Positions 23,559 through 33,605 of a DNA stretch of 40,050 bases are shown in pieces. The DNA lies in NCBI GenBank assembly GCA_015296065.1, contig DVDU01000278.1:1-40050 (forward strand). Direction: 5' to 3'. The notes under the pieces were generated by a model. It saw only the letters and a program-made list of their open reading frames with translations, had not been told where the DNA came from and made no database searches. Position 1 is the stretch's first letter. The number at the start of each line of letters is the position of its first letter. A program made the position numbers and the translations under genes. Origin of the DNA: Oscillatoriaceae cyanobacterium M33_DOE_052. Lineage in GTDB: Bacteria > Cyanobacteriota > Cyanobacteriia > Cyanobacteriales > Laspinemataceae.

Positions 23559-26500
23559 TCAAACCAATTTTTGCCTCACTTCTGGGAATTTTTCCAGGGT
23601 TTTTGGCAAATTTTCCCAGTCAAAAGCCCCTAGCTGAGTGGCCAAAATCTGGGCATAATCGAGGATCGCCTGAGATTGATATTCTATCCCCCAAGCCTGG
23701 AGCCGATCGGCAAAAATTTGCAAGTCTCGCCGCTTCATGGTTTGGCATAAATGCGGCCAGTTGGTTTCTTCTTCTAGGCGCAATTTTTCCCCTAACTCTC
23801 CCATCCTCTCCTCTTGGGAGGAGTGGGCGAGTTTGAGGGATTTTGGAATAACTTGAGGAGGTTGGGGGAAATTGGGGTGATAGTCAGCCTCCATTGGGAG
23901 CAGTTTTTTTAACTGCTGCACCAGTTGCGATCGAGTCACGGGTTTGCGGATGAACCCATCACAAAGCAACTGGATCGCCGCTTCATCCTCTGGCCGAGAA
24001 GAAGCTGTTACTACCACAATAGGGATATGTTGCGTCTGCGGTTCCTGCTTCAGATATTGCGCCACTTCCAGGCCATTTAGCTCTGGCATCCACAAATCTA
24101 GCAAAATCAGGTCTGGTTTTTGGGTGACAGCCAGCTCGATCGCCAGCCGACCATTAGCCGCCAACAGCATTTGGTGTTTAGTATCCGCAAAATATCCCTG
24201 CAACAACTGCAGGTTAAACTGCACATCATCCACCACCAAAATCTTCGCTGTAGTAAACTGGTTTAGATTCGCATCAACATTTTGCGGTACTAACGATGGC
24301 GACCAAGATTTAGCAATTGCCACCCGAGGAAAGACGAAAGTAAAGGTACTGCCTTCCCCAGGGGTACTGTTTAACTCCACTGTCCCCCCTAAAATCTGAG
24401 TCAAACGTTTAGTAATCGCCAATCCCAACCCAGTCCCCCCATACCGGCGCGTAGTTTGGCCGTCACCTTGGATAAACGCCTCAAAAATCCGCTCTTGTTC
24501 TGCCACATCAATCCCAATTCCCGTATCCGATATAGCGATTTCCAGATCCACCAGATCAGCCTCTACCAGTTGGCTACTGACCCGAACCATCACCGTCCCA
24601 CCGGGAGTAAATTTAATCGCGTTCCCCACCACGTTAAACAGAATTTGCCGCAGGCGTACTTCATCAAAGATAATTCCATCGGGAACCTCATCCGCGATCG
24701 CTGACAGCAGAGCTAATTGCTTAGCTTCCGCTTGCGGCGCAAAAATATCTTGGATTTCCTGAATTAATTCCCGCACAAAAATCGGCTCATAGTTCAGATT
24801 CAGTTTACCCGCTTCGATTTTAGATAAATCGAGAATATCATTGATTAACGATAACAGCGTCCGACCACTAGCCGCAATATTTTGCAGATAAGCCAGTTGG
24901 AATTTGTCGCTAACCATCCCTTTGAGCAAATCGCAAAATCCCAAAATCGCATTCATCGGCGTGCGAATTTCGTGGCTCATATTCGCCAAAAATTCACTTT
25001 TAGCCCGGTTGGCGCTTTCCGCAGCTTCTTTGGCAGCTTGCAGGGCGATTTGCGCTGACTTGCGCTCCGTAATATCTTGAATCTGGCCAATAAAATACTG
25101 TGGCTGTCCCGCTTCATCTCGGACAATCATCGCACATAAAAAAATCCAAACCATCTCACCAGATGCGTGGATATAGCGCTTTTCGATTTGGCAAGTGCGC
25201 ATTTCCTGTGCCAGTAATTTCTCCACCATTTCCACATCCTGTTCGTGGTCATCGGGATGGGTGATATCTGCATAGGTTCGCTCCAGTAATTCCTGCTCGC
25301 TATAGCCAACAATTTCACACAAAGAGCGATTAACTTGCAACCATCTGCCATCTAAACTCAGCAATGCCATGCCAATTGGGGCATCGTCAAACGATCGGCG
25401 AAATCGTTCTTCGCTCTCCTGTAGGGAGCGAGTGCGCCGAGCCACTTCCTGTTCTAAATCTCGCTGGTAGCTTTGCCGCAGTTGCTCTATTTGCTTGCGC
25501 TCCGTAATATCCACCACCGCCGTAATCGCATATAGCACTTTCCCCGCTGCATCTAAGACCGGAATCGTGCGCACTTCTAAGGGAATCACTATGCCATCAG
25601 AGCGGTGAATCTCTAAATCTTCTGTCACTACAGTTTCTCCCCTTAAACCCCGGAATCCTGGCAGTTCTTCCCTGGGATAAATTTCGTTAGTGCCTGCTTT
25701 ATAAATTTGGTAGGTGGGAGCTAAGTCATTTGGCGGCATATTCACAGCACCTTCACCGATGATTTTTGCTCCTACCTCATTTTTGAAAATTACTTGGCCA
25801 TTTGCCCCTAAAATGAAAAGCCCCACCGGGACGCTATTGAGAAATACATCTAATTTGGCTTCGCTTTCTCGCACCGCTTGTAAGGATGCGGTTAATTCTG
25901 TGGCCATCTGGTTAAAGGATTGGGCTAATTCCCCTACTTCAGCTATGCTGGTGATGGGTACAGGATTTTCCCACTCCCCATTCGCCAGCTCTTTCGCCGC
26001 CCGGTTCAGGAGTAAAATTGGTGTTGTCACCCGCTGCGCCGTCCAAATTCCCAGGATAATTGCACCCACAGTGGCGACGATACAGAGGCCGATCGTTTGG
26101 TTGGCACTGGCTTCAATTTCTCCGAGAAAATCTGACTGTGGCACCACCATCACCACAATCCAATCTAAACCTCTATCATCTTGCAGGGGTGTTAAATACA
26201 AAAAATATTGTTGATTGTCAATCAATAATTTTTGTAAATTTTGATATTTAAGTTGGTCTAGGCCAGCATAGGATTTTATTAAATATTTTGCCGTCGATTT
26301 GATTAAATTGTTTTCACTTTTGGTCGTCTCTAATCTCAAAATTTGCCCATCTACAATCTTCCACGGCTTCTCCTGCAGAGAATCCGCCACTAAATAGCCG
26401 GATTTATCCATAATAAATGTCATCCCATTTTTGCCGATTTTTATCTGACGCAAAAAATCTCCCACATAGGCCATATCTAGGGTTACTGCCGAAACTCCTA

Positions 26501-27185
26501 TGATTGCCGATTTGCGGTCAAAAATAGGCGCTGCATAAGCGATGAGCAATCCGGGATGAAATTTGGCGCCAAAGCGGACGTAAATGTCCGTCCATCCAGG
26601 TTGTTGCCTCACGATCGCTGCTTGATACCACGGACGCTGGCGGGCAGAAAAAACCCCAGATAGAATTAAATCTGGCGCTTGCCAGTTAAAATCCGGCGAT
26701 AACTGACGATATCCATGTAATTGAAAATTAGTTTTTTCCCCAGAAATGCCGATTCCTTGAATAATTGTATTTTGATTAGTATAGCTCATGCCCGCCGCCC
26801 TAAATTCATTCGTTATATTTGCCGCTTGAATAGTATTAATATATTTATTCTCTTTGTTGAAGTATTGCTGCCAGAGGTAAGGTAGCCAAGCATCCATATC
26901 CTGGAAATCGAGGAGCCCTGCTGTGACTAAATTTTGATGAGAATCCAGAATTTTATCTGGTTTTTCTAGAAAGTCTCTTAACCCATTTTTAATGTTATTT
27001 CCCTGTTGGATGAGCAGTTCTTCAGCCAATTTTTCTACGGCTTTTTCGCCATTTTTAAAAGAAATATATCCCACTAAGGCAACGGTGAGGCCCAACTCCA
27101 GGACAAAAGGCACAATCAACACTACCCGCAGGGGCAGTTGATGTAAAAGTCGTTTCCAGCCATGAATCCCAGATAAATTGCTCAT
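23559..27185 (-). CDS. Cache-HAMP-PAS hybrid sensor histidine kinase A
   Basis: About 1208 residues from ATG 27185. The frame extends 29 codons further up, but those precede the first membrane helix and look repeat-like. Domains in order: TM1 (VVLIVPFVLELGLTVALVGY); a periplasmic double-Cache sensor with RQRPWYQAA; TM2 (IGLCIVATVGAIILGIW); HAMP; two PAS domains (the second with a PAC-type motif); HisKA with His at about 738 in NMSHEIRTPMN; HATPase with DTGIGID and GGTGLGL; REC with Asp at about 1029 (LILLDLWMPEL) and RKPVT; and a 70-residue C-terminal tail (TNWPHLCQTMKRR ... FDWENLPKTLEKFPE). It is last in a three-gene operon and closely related to the gene upstream. The ligand is unknown; Cache domains usually bind small molecules. 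Confidence 0.92.
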   Translation of the reverse strand: MSNLSGIHGWKRLLHQLPLRVVLIVPFVLELGLTVALVGYISFKNGEKAVEKLAEELLIQQGNNIKNGLRDFLEKPDKILDSHQNLVTAGLLDFQDMDAWLPYLWQQYFNKENKYINTIQAANITNEFRAAGMSYTNQNTIIQGIGISGEKTNFQLHGYRQLSPDFNWQAPDLILSGVFSARQRPWYQAAIVRQQPGWTDIYVRFGAKFHPGLLIAYAAPIFDRKSAIIGVSAVTLDMAYVGDFLRQIKIGKNGMTFIMDKSGYLVADSLQEKPWKIVDGQILRLETTKSENNLIKSTAKYLIKSYAGLDQLKYQNLQKLLIDNQQYFLYLTPLQDDRGLDWIVVMVVPQSDFLGEIEASANQTIGLCIVATVGAIILGIWTAQRVTTPILLLNRAAKELANGEWENPVPITSIAEVGELAQSFNQMATELTASLQAVRESEAKLDVFLNSVPVGLFILGANGQVIFKNEVGAKIIGEGAVNMPPNDLAPTYQIYKAGTNEIYPREELPGFRGLRGETVVTEDLEIHRSDGIVIPLEVRTIPVLDAAGKVLYAITAVVDITERKQIEQLRQSYQRDLEQEVARRTRSLQESEERFRRSFDDAPIGMALLSLDGRWLQVNRSLCEIVGYSEQELLERTYADITHPDDHEQDVEMVEKLLAQEMRTCQIEKRYIHASGEMVWIFLCAMIVRDEAGQPQYFIGQIQDITERKSAQIALQAAKEAAESANRAKSEFLANMSHEIRTPMNAILGFCDLLKGMVSDKFQLAYLQNIAASGRTLLSLINDILDLSKIEAGKLNLNYEPIFVRELIQEIQDIFAPQAEAKQLALLSAIADEVPDGIIFDEVRLRQILFNVVGNAIKFTPGGTVMVRVSSQLVEADLVDLEIAISDTGIGIDVAEQERIFEAFIQGDGQTTRRYGGTGLGLAITKRLTQILGGTVELNSTPGEGSTFTFVFPRVAIAKSWSPSLVPQNVDANLNQFTTAKILVVDDVQFNLQLLQGYFADTKHQMLLAANGRLAIELAVTQKPDLILLDLWMPELNGLEVAQYLKQEPQTQHIPIVVVTASSRPEDEAAIQLLCDGFIRKPVTRSQLVQQLKKLLPMEADYHPNFPQPPQVIPKSLKLAHSSQEERMGELGEKLRLEEETNWPHLCQTMKRRDLQIFADRLQAWGIEYQSQAILDYAQILATQLGAFDWENLPKTLEKFPEVRQKLV

Positions 27186-27408
27186 AACTCTTGTGGCTCG
27201 TGGTGTCCAGTAGGCTGCCAGGTATAGAACTGGCATTTCGGCTCCAAGCTGCCGCCACAGCTTCGGCCCCACAGGGCCAAGGTGTTGCCAGCCGATCGTC
27301 TCCTATCACATCCCCGTCCCTTCGTGTCAGTGACCGGTCCCTCTCCCCCTCCCATATCATACCATGATGATGTAGCGATGAAACCACATCATCATCCACC
27401 CAAATTGG
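27186..27408. other. Spacer between the two hybrid kinases
   Basis: 223 bp with no credible gene. It holds inverted GGCC/GCTTCGG words and, 14 bases... from the upstream kinase stop (in its direction of reading, starting at 27395), a perfect 10-bp hairpin ATGATGATGT / ACATCATCAT with a 12-base loop (27364-27395). It has no T-run, so attenuation or RNA processing is as likely as termination. Confidence 0.6.
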
Positions 27409-30400
27409 TCACAATAATTTTTGCCGGATTTCGGGGAATTTTTCCAAGGTTTTGGGCAGGTTTTCCCAGTCAAATGCCCCTAACTGGTTCGCCAAAGTTA
27501 ACCCATAGTCTAACAGGGGCTGATATTGGTATTCTACCCCCCAAGCCTGCAACTGAGCGGCAAAACTTTGCAACTCGCGCTGCTTCATAGTTTGACACAA
27601 CTGGGGCCAGTTGGTCTTCTCTTCTTGGTGCAACTTTTCCTCTAACTTTCGCCACAGGTCTTGGGTCTCTGGAGTGGAAGTTTTCCCCATATCCCCAGTA
27701 GATATCATTGGCGGCGGTGATGCTGCTGCTAAGATGGGCTGTGGCTGGTCTAGGGGCCAGTTTGGCCTACTTTCTGCCATAGGTAGCAGTTTCTTGAACG
27801 CCTCTAACAATTGTGCTTTCGTCACCGGTTTGCGCAGAAAAGTACAACCCAACTCCGCCACAGCGGCTTCATCGCTGGGGCGGGTAGAAGCCGTAATCAC
27901 AATAATCGGGATCTGGCGGGTTTGCTGATTTTCCTGTAGCAGCTTCGCCGTTTCAATCCCATCCATGTCTGGCATCCATAGGTCTAATAAAATCACGTCT
28001 GGCTGGTGCGCGATCGCCAGATTAATCCCCACTCTCCCCGATGACGCTAACATCACATGGTGTTTGGTCCGCCTAAAATATCCCGCGATTAAATCTAGGT
28101 TAAATTGCACATCATCTATCACTAAAATTGTCGCAGGCGGCATCTGGTCTATATTCACTTCTACATCCACGCTCGACACTGATGTAGTCACAGCATTAGC
28201 TATTTTCACCCCGGGAAAGCTGAAGCTAAAGGTACTCCCTTGCCCGGGGGTACTTTCCACCGTCACTGTCCCCCCTAAAATTTGGGTCAAACGTTTAGTA
28301 ATGGCTAATCCCAATCCGGTGCCGCCATACTTGCGCGTGCTTTGCCCGTCGCTTTGGATAAAAGCCTCAAAAATCCGCTCTTTTTGGGCAGCTTCAATCC
28401 CAATTCCCGTATCGGATATGGCTAATTCTAAATTAATCGTATCGCTGCTGTTTTCCGGCTGATGACTGGTGACGGTGAATGTCACACCACCGGAATCGGT
28501 AAATTTGATGGCGTTCCCCACCACATTAAACAGAATTTGCCGCAGGCGCACTTCATCAAATAAAATTGCTGGGGGAAAATCCGCCGGAATGTTTACGGAT
28601 AAAGAAAGACTTTTTTGCTCAGCATTGTGAGCAAAAATTTGCGAAACCTCCTTGATTAATAACTTTAAAAAAACCGGCTCATATTTAATATCTACTTGAC
28701 CGGCTTCGATTTTCGACAGATCGAGAATATCATTAATTAAAGCCAAGAGGGTTTTGCCGCTAGCCATGATCGCTTGCAAATAGGAACGTTTTTGCGGGTC
28801 GATGATTCTACTATCGAGCAAATCACAAAATCCTAAAATCGCGTTCATGGGGGTGCGAATTTCGTGGCTCATGTTGGCAAGAAATTCGCTTTTGGCGCGG
28901 TTGGCAGCTTCGGCGGCTTCTTTGGCAGTTTGCAGGGCAGTTTCTACCAGCTTAGTCTCGGTGATGTCCACCACAATGCCATGCCATACAATATCCCCAT
29001 TATCTCGGCGTTCCGGCTGCGAGTTGCCTTGTACCCATTTAATTTTGCCTGAAGGCATAATCAGGCGCCATTGATGCTTAAATGTCTCCCCAGTGGCCAT
29101 GCTGCGCTCAACAGCAGCAATGTAACCCTCCTTGTCTTCTGGGTGGATCAAACCGATGATGGCACTGGCGGTATCTTGGAGGATTTGGTCTAAACTCATT
29201 TCTAGGATGTCTTCTACACCTCGGTTGGTATATTCAAATTCTAGGGAACCATCGGGATGCTGTACGAGAGAATAAAGGTTGCCAGGGACAGCCTTGGCGA
29301 GATTTTGCAGGCGGTTGAGGGTGACTTGTAAGGCGGATTCGGCTAGTTTGCGATCGTCAATATCCCGCCCCACCGCTTGCACCTCGATAAACTCTCCCCT
29401 CTCGTCAAAAATCATCCGGTTTACCCACTGCGTCCAGCGAATTTTACCCCCCACTACCACGCGATTTTCAATGATTACCACCGGATTATCTCGGCTCATA
29501 GAATTAACCAAATTCTGCACATGCTCCTGGTCCTCGGAAAAAACTACTGGGCTGTAGTGATGCCCCAAAAATACATCCCGAGATATGCCAAAATAACGAC
29601 AATAAGCATCATTAACAAAATTGAGGGTGCCATCTAAATGATAGCGCACAATTAGTTCGGTTTGGTCTTCCACGATCGCCCGGTAGCGAGCTTCACTGGC
29701 TTGCAGGGCAATTTCCGCATTCTTGCGATCGGTGATATCCACAGCAAACTGATTCACCCACCAACAATTAGCCGCCGCATCGTATTGGGAAGTTAGCCGC
29801 GCCGATATCCAGCGTAACTCACCATTTTTGTGGTAAAATCGATACTCGATCAATTGAGTTTTTTCGGCAAAAACATCGGCAAAAACCGGCAGAATCACAT
29901 TTTCTAAATCCTCCGGCACAATCCGCGCCATCCAAATCGATTTATCGGCTAAAAATTCTTCCCGGTTATAGCCAAAAACGATTTGGCAGCCTGTGGAAAG
30001 AAAATCAATTTCCCAATCCCCATTAGCGAATATTTTTAAGCGGATAATCGAAGCGATCGTGCTGTTGATGATATCCTCTAAATTCGCTTCTGACTTTTGC
30101 AGATTCTCCCGGAGCTGACCCACGGCTGACCGCAACTGTTGCGCCATCAGATTAAAAGACCTGCCCAGGCGAGCCAGCTCTGTAATCGGGAATTCTTCCG
30201 TCAGACTCTGATTTAAATTCCCATCCGCGATCGCAGCGGTAATGCGGTTGAGAGCGAGAATTGGTTCGGCAATGAGGTTGGTAATCACAGTACCGACTCC
30301 CGCCGCCACCATCACCGCCAACAGTGTCAGGAGAATGTTGGTGCGGGTGTGCGTCTCTACTCTCTCCATAAAATCTGACTCAGGCAAGGCCGTCACAATC

Positions 30401-31410
30401 CCCCAATGCAGACCGTATTGGTCTTGATAACTTTGCACTACGGCGAAATATATTTGCTCATTAGCCTGAAATTCCCATTCTTGAGTTGTCTCACCCTGCT
30501 GCCAATTGGTAGATGGGAGATGTTGGCTGGCAGCTTGAATCACCGGTTGCTGGCTGGCCGTGGCCAAAATTCGCTGAAATTTGCCTTGACATAAAACCAT
30601 CTCCGGCGTGCAATTATCCATTTGCCTAAATGGCAATTCATTGGTGGAGCTAGCAATTAAATGCCCATCCGGTTCCACCAAAAAGACGATGCCGGACTTC
30701 CCTAGATGCACTTGCTGGAGAAATTTATTTAATTGGCTTAAATGCAGATTCACAGAAAAAGCCCCGATAAATTCCTGTGTGTTCGGGTCTTTTACAGGTG
30801 AACTGGCATTAATCGTTAAATCAGTGCCATCCCCCAAAGTATAAACTGGACTCCAGATGGGTTGCTGTTTTTGCTTGGCCAATCGATACCAAGGACGCTG
30901 CCGAATATCCCAATCTGGGGGATATTCGCCCTCAGCTAGCAACTGGGTGCGCTCTCCCTGAGAATTAATGCCGTAATGTTGAAATTTTCTAATATCTGGG
31001 CTGTCTGTTACCCAAACTGACCGCTGACCTTTGTGGAAATCAGTTACTCGAAAACTGCCCGTTTCATTGGCATATAATATATCCGGGATGTTATCATAGT
31101 TATAGATTTGCCCACTCAGATAGCGCTCTACTGCCGCCATATTGCCCGGATCAAGATTCCCGAAGCGCACAGCATTAGTATTACAGCGATTAATTTCGTG
31201 GGCTGTTTCCAGGTAGCTCTCTAGGTACAGATGAACGCGGGATCCTACTTCTATCATCAACTCCCTTGCCATGTCCCGCACTGACTGCTGGGTGTGATAA
31301 AATGACACCAAGTCTGTCAGTGCTACTGTGACCACCAGTAGCACGACAAAGGGGACGATTAAGACGAGTTTTAGGGAAATTTTCAGCCGGAGGAAAAGCG
31401 CTCTCATCAT
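27409..31410 (-). CDS. Cache-HAMP-PAS hybrid sensor histidine kinase B
   Basis: 1333 residues. Domains in order: TM1 (LVLIVPFVVLLVVTVALT); a double-Cache periplasmic sensor (RQRPWYRLAKQ, INASSPVKD); TM2 (ILLTLLAVMVAAGVGTVI); HAMP; three PAS domains with PAC motifs; HisKA with His at about 849 (NMSHEIRTPMN); HATPase (DTGIGIE, GGTGLGL); REC with Asp at about 1142 (ILLDLWMPDM) and RKPVT; and the same 70-residue C-terminal tail as kinase A (TNWPQLCQTMKQR ... FDWENLPKTLEKFPE). The start ATGATG lies 17 bases after the stop of the REC-HK-REC-Hpt gene, so the two are in one operon. The AAGG/AGGA ribosome signal is very close to the first ATG; the second ATG (31407) may be used. Confidence 0.93.
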   Translation of the reverse strand: MMRALFLRLKISLKLVLIVPFVVLLVVTVALTDLVSFYHTQQSVRDMARELMIEVGSRVHLYLESYLETAHEINRCNTNAVRFGNLDPGNMAAVERYLSGQIYNYDNIPDILYANETGSFRVTDFHKGQRSVWVTDSPDIRKFQHYGINSQGERTQLLAEGEYPPDWDIRQRPWYRLAKQKQQPIWSPVYTLGDGTDLTINASSPVKDPNTQEFIGAFSVNLHLSQLNKFLQQVHLGKSGIVFLVEPDGHLIASSTNELPFRQMDNCTPEMVLCQGKFQRILATASQQPVIQAASQHLPSTNWQQGETTQEWEFQANEQIYFAVVQSYQDQYGLHWGIVTALPESDFMERVETHTRTNILLTLLAVMVAAGVGTVITNLIAEPILALNRITAAIADGNLNQSLTEEFPITELARLGRSFNLMAQQLRSAVGQLRENLQKSEANLEDIINSTIASIIRLKIFANGDWEIDFLSTGCQIVFGYNREEFLADKSIWMARIVPEDLENVILPVFADVFAEKTQLIEYRFYHKNGELRWISARLTSQYDAAANCWWVNQFAVDITDRKNAEIALQASEARYRAIVEDQTELIVRYHLDGTLNFVNDAYCRYFGISRDVFLGHHYSPVVFSEDQEHVQNLVNSMSRDNPVVIIENRVVVGGKIRWTQWVNRMIFDERGEFIEVQAVGRDIDDRKLAESALQVTLNRLQNLAKAVPGNLYSLVQHPDGSLEFEYTNRGVEDILEMSLDQILQDTASAIIGLIHPEDKEGYIAAVERSMATGETFKHQWRLIMPSGKIKWVQGNSQPERRDNGDIVWHGIVVDITETKLVETALQTAKEAAEAANRAKSEFLANMSHEIRTPMNAILGFCDLLDSRIIDPQKRSYLQAIMASGKTLLALINDILDLSKIEAGQVDIKYEPVFLKLLIKEVSQIFAHNAEQKSLSLSVNIPADFPPAILFDEVRLRQILFNVVGNAIKFTDSGGVTFTVTSHQPENSSDTINLELAISDTGIGIEAAQKERIFEAFIQSDGQSTRKYGGTGLGLAITKRLTQILGGTVTVESTPGQGSTFSFSFPGVKIANAVTTSVSSVDVEVNIDQMPPATILVIDDVQFNLDLIAGYFRRTKHHVMLASSGRVGINLAIAHQPDVILLDLWMPDMDGIETAKLLQENQQTRQIPIIVITASTRPSDEAAVAELGCTFLRKPVTKAQLLEAFKKLLPMAESRPNWPLDQPQPILAAASPPPMISTGDMGKTSTPETQDLWRKLEEKLHQEEKTNWPQLCQTMKQRELQSFAAQLQAWGVEYQYQPLLDYGLTLANQLGAFDWENLPKTLEKFPEIRQKLL

Positions 31411-31427
31411 TCCTAAACCTTGCTTAT

Positions 31428-33485
31428 TTAAGCCTGAATTGCTGATAATTGGGGATAAGTTTGGTTAACAAATGTCTCCAGTCGCTGCCAAGCGGCCTGT
31501 AATTCTGCTATCTGCGTATCTGCACCATCGAGCTGATTTGCTAATGCCTGTAGTTCAATTGTTAACGCTAATTCTGGGATGAACCGCACCCCGAGGTTAG
31601 CCGCTGCACCTTTGATGCTGTGAGCTTTTTGGCGTATAGTCACGGTGTCATTAGCTGATATTGCGGCTTTCAAATCCAGGATGTACATCCCTACTTCCTC
31701 GACAAAACACTGCAACAGCTCGCCTTCTACTTCCGCGTCTCCACCGGTAATATCTTGGAGGCGGCTCAAATCCACTGGTGGTTGAGAACTGGGTACTGGT
31801 GAAACTGCCTGTTTGGGTTGGTGGCTCGCCGGAGTAACTTTTCGCCCCAAAAATTTTTCCACCACCCTGGATAAATCTTCCATTGACACCGGTTTGCTCA
31901 GGTAGTCATCCATTCCGGCATCGAGACATTTTTGCCGATCGCCCGCCAAAGCATTAGCCGTCAGACCAACTACCACCGTATGGCATCTGTCTTCTTCCCT
32001 CACCCGAAGATTGGTGGTAGCTTCATAACCATCCAACACCGGCATCTGACAATCCATAAACACCAAGTCATAGGGAGCGATCGCCAATTTATCCAACGCC
32101 TCCTGACCATTCACCGCAAATTCCACCTCATACCCCAGCATCAATAGCTGCTTGCTGATTACCTTGCGATTAACCGGGGTATCTTCCACCAAGAGAATTT
32201 TCAACTCTTTTAACCCCGATCGCGGCAAATCGGGAAATCTCACCGTGGGATTCGGGCGATATTTTGGTAATGTAACAGCGGGAGGGAAATCCTCAGAATT
32301 GGCCAATTCAAAAATAGCCGTGAACCAAAAACTGGATCCCTCACCCAAAACACTATGACACCCAATTTCACCTCCCATTAGCTCTACCAGTTCCTTGCAA
32401 ATCGCCAACCCCAAACCAGTTCCCCCATATTCACGGGTAATCGACCCATCAACTTGGGAAAAAGATTGAAATAGTTTATGGAGATTTTCCGGAGCAATCC
32501 CGATGCCCGTATCCTTGACGGTAAAGCGCAAGCCAATCAGAGATTCGGTTTCACTAGATGTAAAAAAATCTTCCGGGTGAAATGATGGTTCTAGCATGAC
32601 ATCAACCGACACTTCCCCGTACCGCGTAAACTTAATGGCGTTGGCCATCAAATTAGTAATCACTTGGCGCAATCGGTTGCCATCTCCCATTAAATAGTAG
32701 GGAACATTATCTCTAACATTTAGATATATTTTTAACCCTTTAGCTATCACTTGCAGCGTCAATAAATCGCTAACTTCTTTCAGCAAAAAACCTAAATCAA
32801 AGGCATACCGTTCTAGATGCAATGCTCCCGCTTCCAGTTTAGAGAAATCCAGAATATCGTTAATAATCGCTAAGAGGTGTTCGCCACTGTTTTTGAGGGT
32901 TTGCACATAATCTATTTGCTCCTCATTCAAATCTGTATTCAGCAGCACCTCAGTCATTCCCAGTACCCCATTCATGGGGGTGCGGATTTCATGGCTCATA
33001 TTCGCCACAAATTGGCTTTTTAGCCGCGCTGCTTCTACGGCAATATCTCTGGCATGCACCAGCTCAGCCATAGTTGCTTGCAGATCATCTTGGGTCTTTT
33101 TTAACTCCAAATGAGTGCGGACTCTGGCCAGAAGTTCCGGCGGGTTAAAAGGTTTAGTCACGTAATCTACGGCTCCCACTGCAAAGGCTTCGAGCAAATG
33201 TTCTGGCTCGTGACTAGCCGTCAGAAAAATTACCGGAATTTCTTGGCAATCAGGGTCAGATTTTAAGCGCTGACAAGTTTCTAAACCATCCATCTCTGGC
33301 ATCATTAAATCCAGCAAAATTAAATCTGGATGAGCAGATTTAACCCGATTAATAGCTTGTTGTCCACTGGTAGCGAAAGTAGTTTCATAACCGACCTTCT
33401 CCAACAGCGCACTTAACAACTCCAGGTTTTTACTGACATCATCTACAACTAAAATCAGAAAATTTTCTGGTTTAAATGTTTTCAT
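31428..33485 (-). CDS. REC-HisKA-HATPase-REC-Hpt soluble hybrid kinase
   Basis: 685 residues with no membrane segment. Domains: receiver 1 at about 1-120 (LILLDLMMPEMDG, Asp at about 55; TKPFNP); a short coiled coil; HisKA at about 160-225 (NMSHEIRTPMNG); HATPase at about 270-385 (DTGIGIAP, GGTGLGL); receiver 2 at about 425-545 (LVFMDCQMPVLDGYEA, LSKPV); and Hpt at about 580-680 with AHSIKGAAANLG. It is the first gene of the phosphorelay operon, with a TATAAT promoter upstream. With both receivers and an Hpt it could act as a hub taking phosphate from kinases A and B, which lack an obvious Hpt; this is inference from gene order. Confidence 0.94.
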   Translation of the reverse strand: MKTFKPENFLILVVDDVSKNLELLSALLEKVGYETTFATSGQQAINRVKSAHPDLILLDLMMPEMDGLETCQRLKSDPDCQEIPVIFLTASHEPEHLLEAFAVGAVDYVTKPFNPPELLARVRTHLELKKTQDDLQATMAELVHARDIAVEAARLKSQFVANMSHEIRTPMNGVLGMTEVLLNTDLNEEQIDYVQTLKNSGEHLLAIINDILDFSKLEAGALHLERYAFDLGFLLKEVSDLLTLQVIAKGLKIYLNVRDNVPYYLMGDGNRLRQVITNLMANAIKFTRYGEVSVDVMLEPSFHPEDFFTSSETESLIGLRFTVKDTGIGIAPENLHKLFQSFSQVDGSITREYGGTGLGLAICKELVELMGGEIGCHSVLGEGSSFWFTAIFELANSEDFPPAVTLPKYRPNPTVRFPDLPRSGLKELKILLVEDTPVNRKVISKQLLMLGYEVEFAVNGQEALDKLAIAPYDLVFMDCQMPVLDGYEATTNLRVREEDRCHTVVVGLTANALAGDRQKCLDAGMDDYLSKPVSMEDLSRVVEKFLGRKVTPASHQPKQAVSPVPSSQPPVDLSRLQDITGGDAEVEGELLQCFVEEVGMYILDLKAAISANDTVTIRQKAHSIKGAAANLGVRFIPELALTIELQALANQLDGADTQIAELQAAWQRLETFVNQTYPQLSAIQA

Positions 33486-33563
33486 ATGAACCGTTAATGG
33501 TTTGTAGTGGTCTGTCCAAAGCGGGAAAAATCAGCCCCTTAAACGCTTCCAAACCAAGTTATT

Positions 33564-33591
33564 ATTATAGCACCACTAGGACAAGGGACAA
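33564..33591 (-). promoter_or_regulatory. Putative sigma70-type promoter of the phosphorelay operon
   Basis: Minus strand: TTGTCC (33586-33591), 16-base spacer, TATAAT (33564-33569), about 80 bases upstream of the start at 33485. The -35 box lies in a GGACAAA repeat unit. Confidence 0.55.
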
Positions 33592-33605
33592 ACAACAACT
33601 GACAA

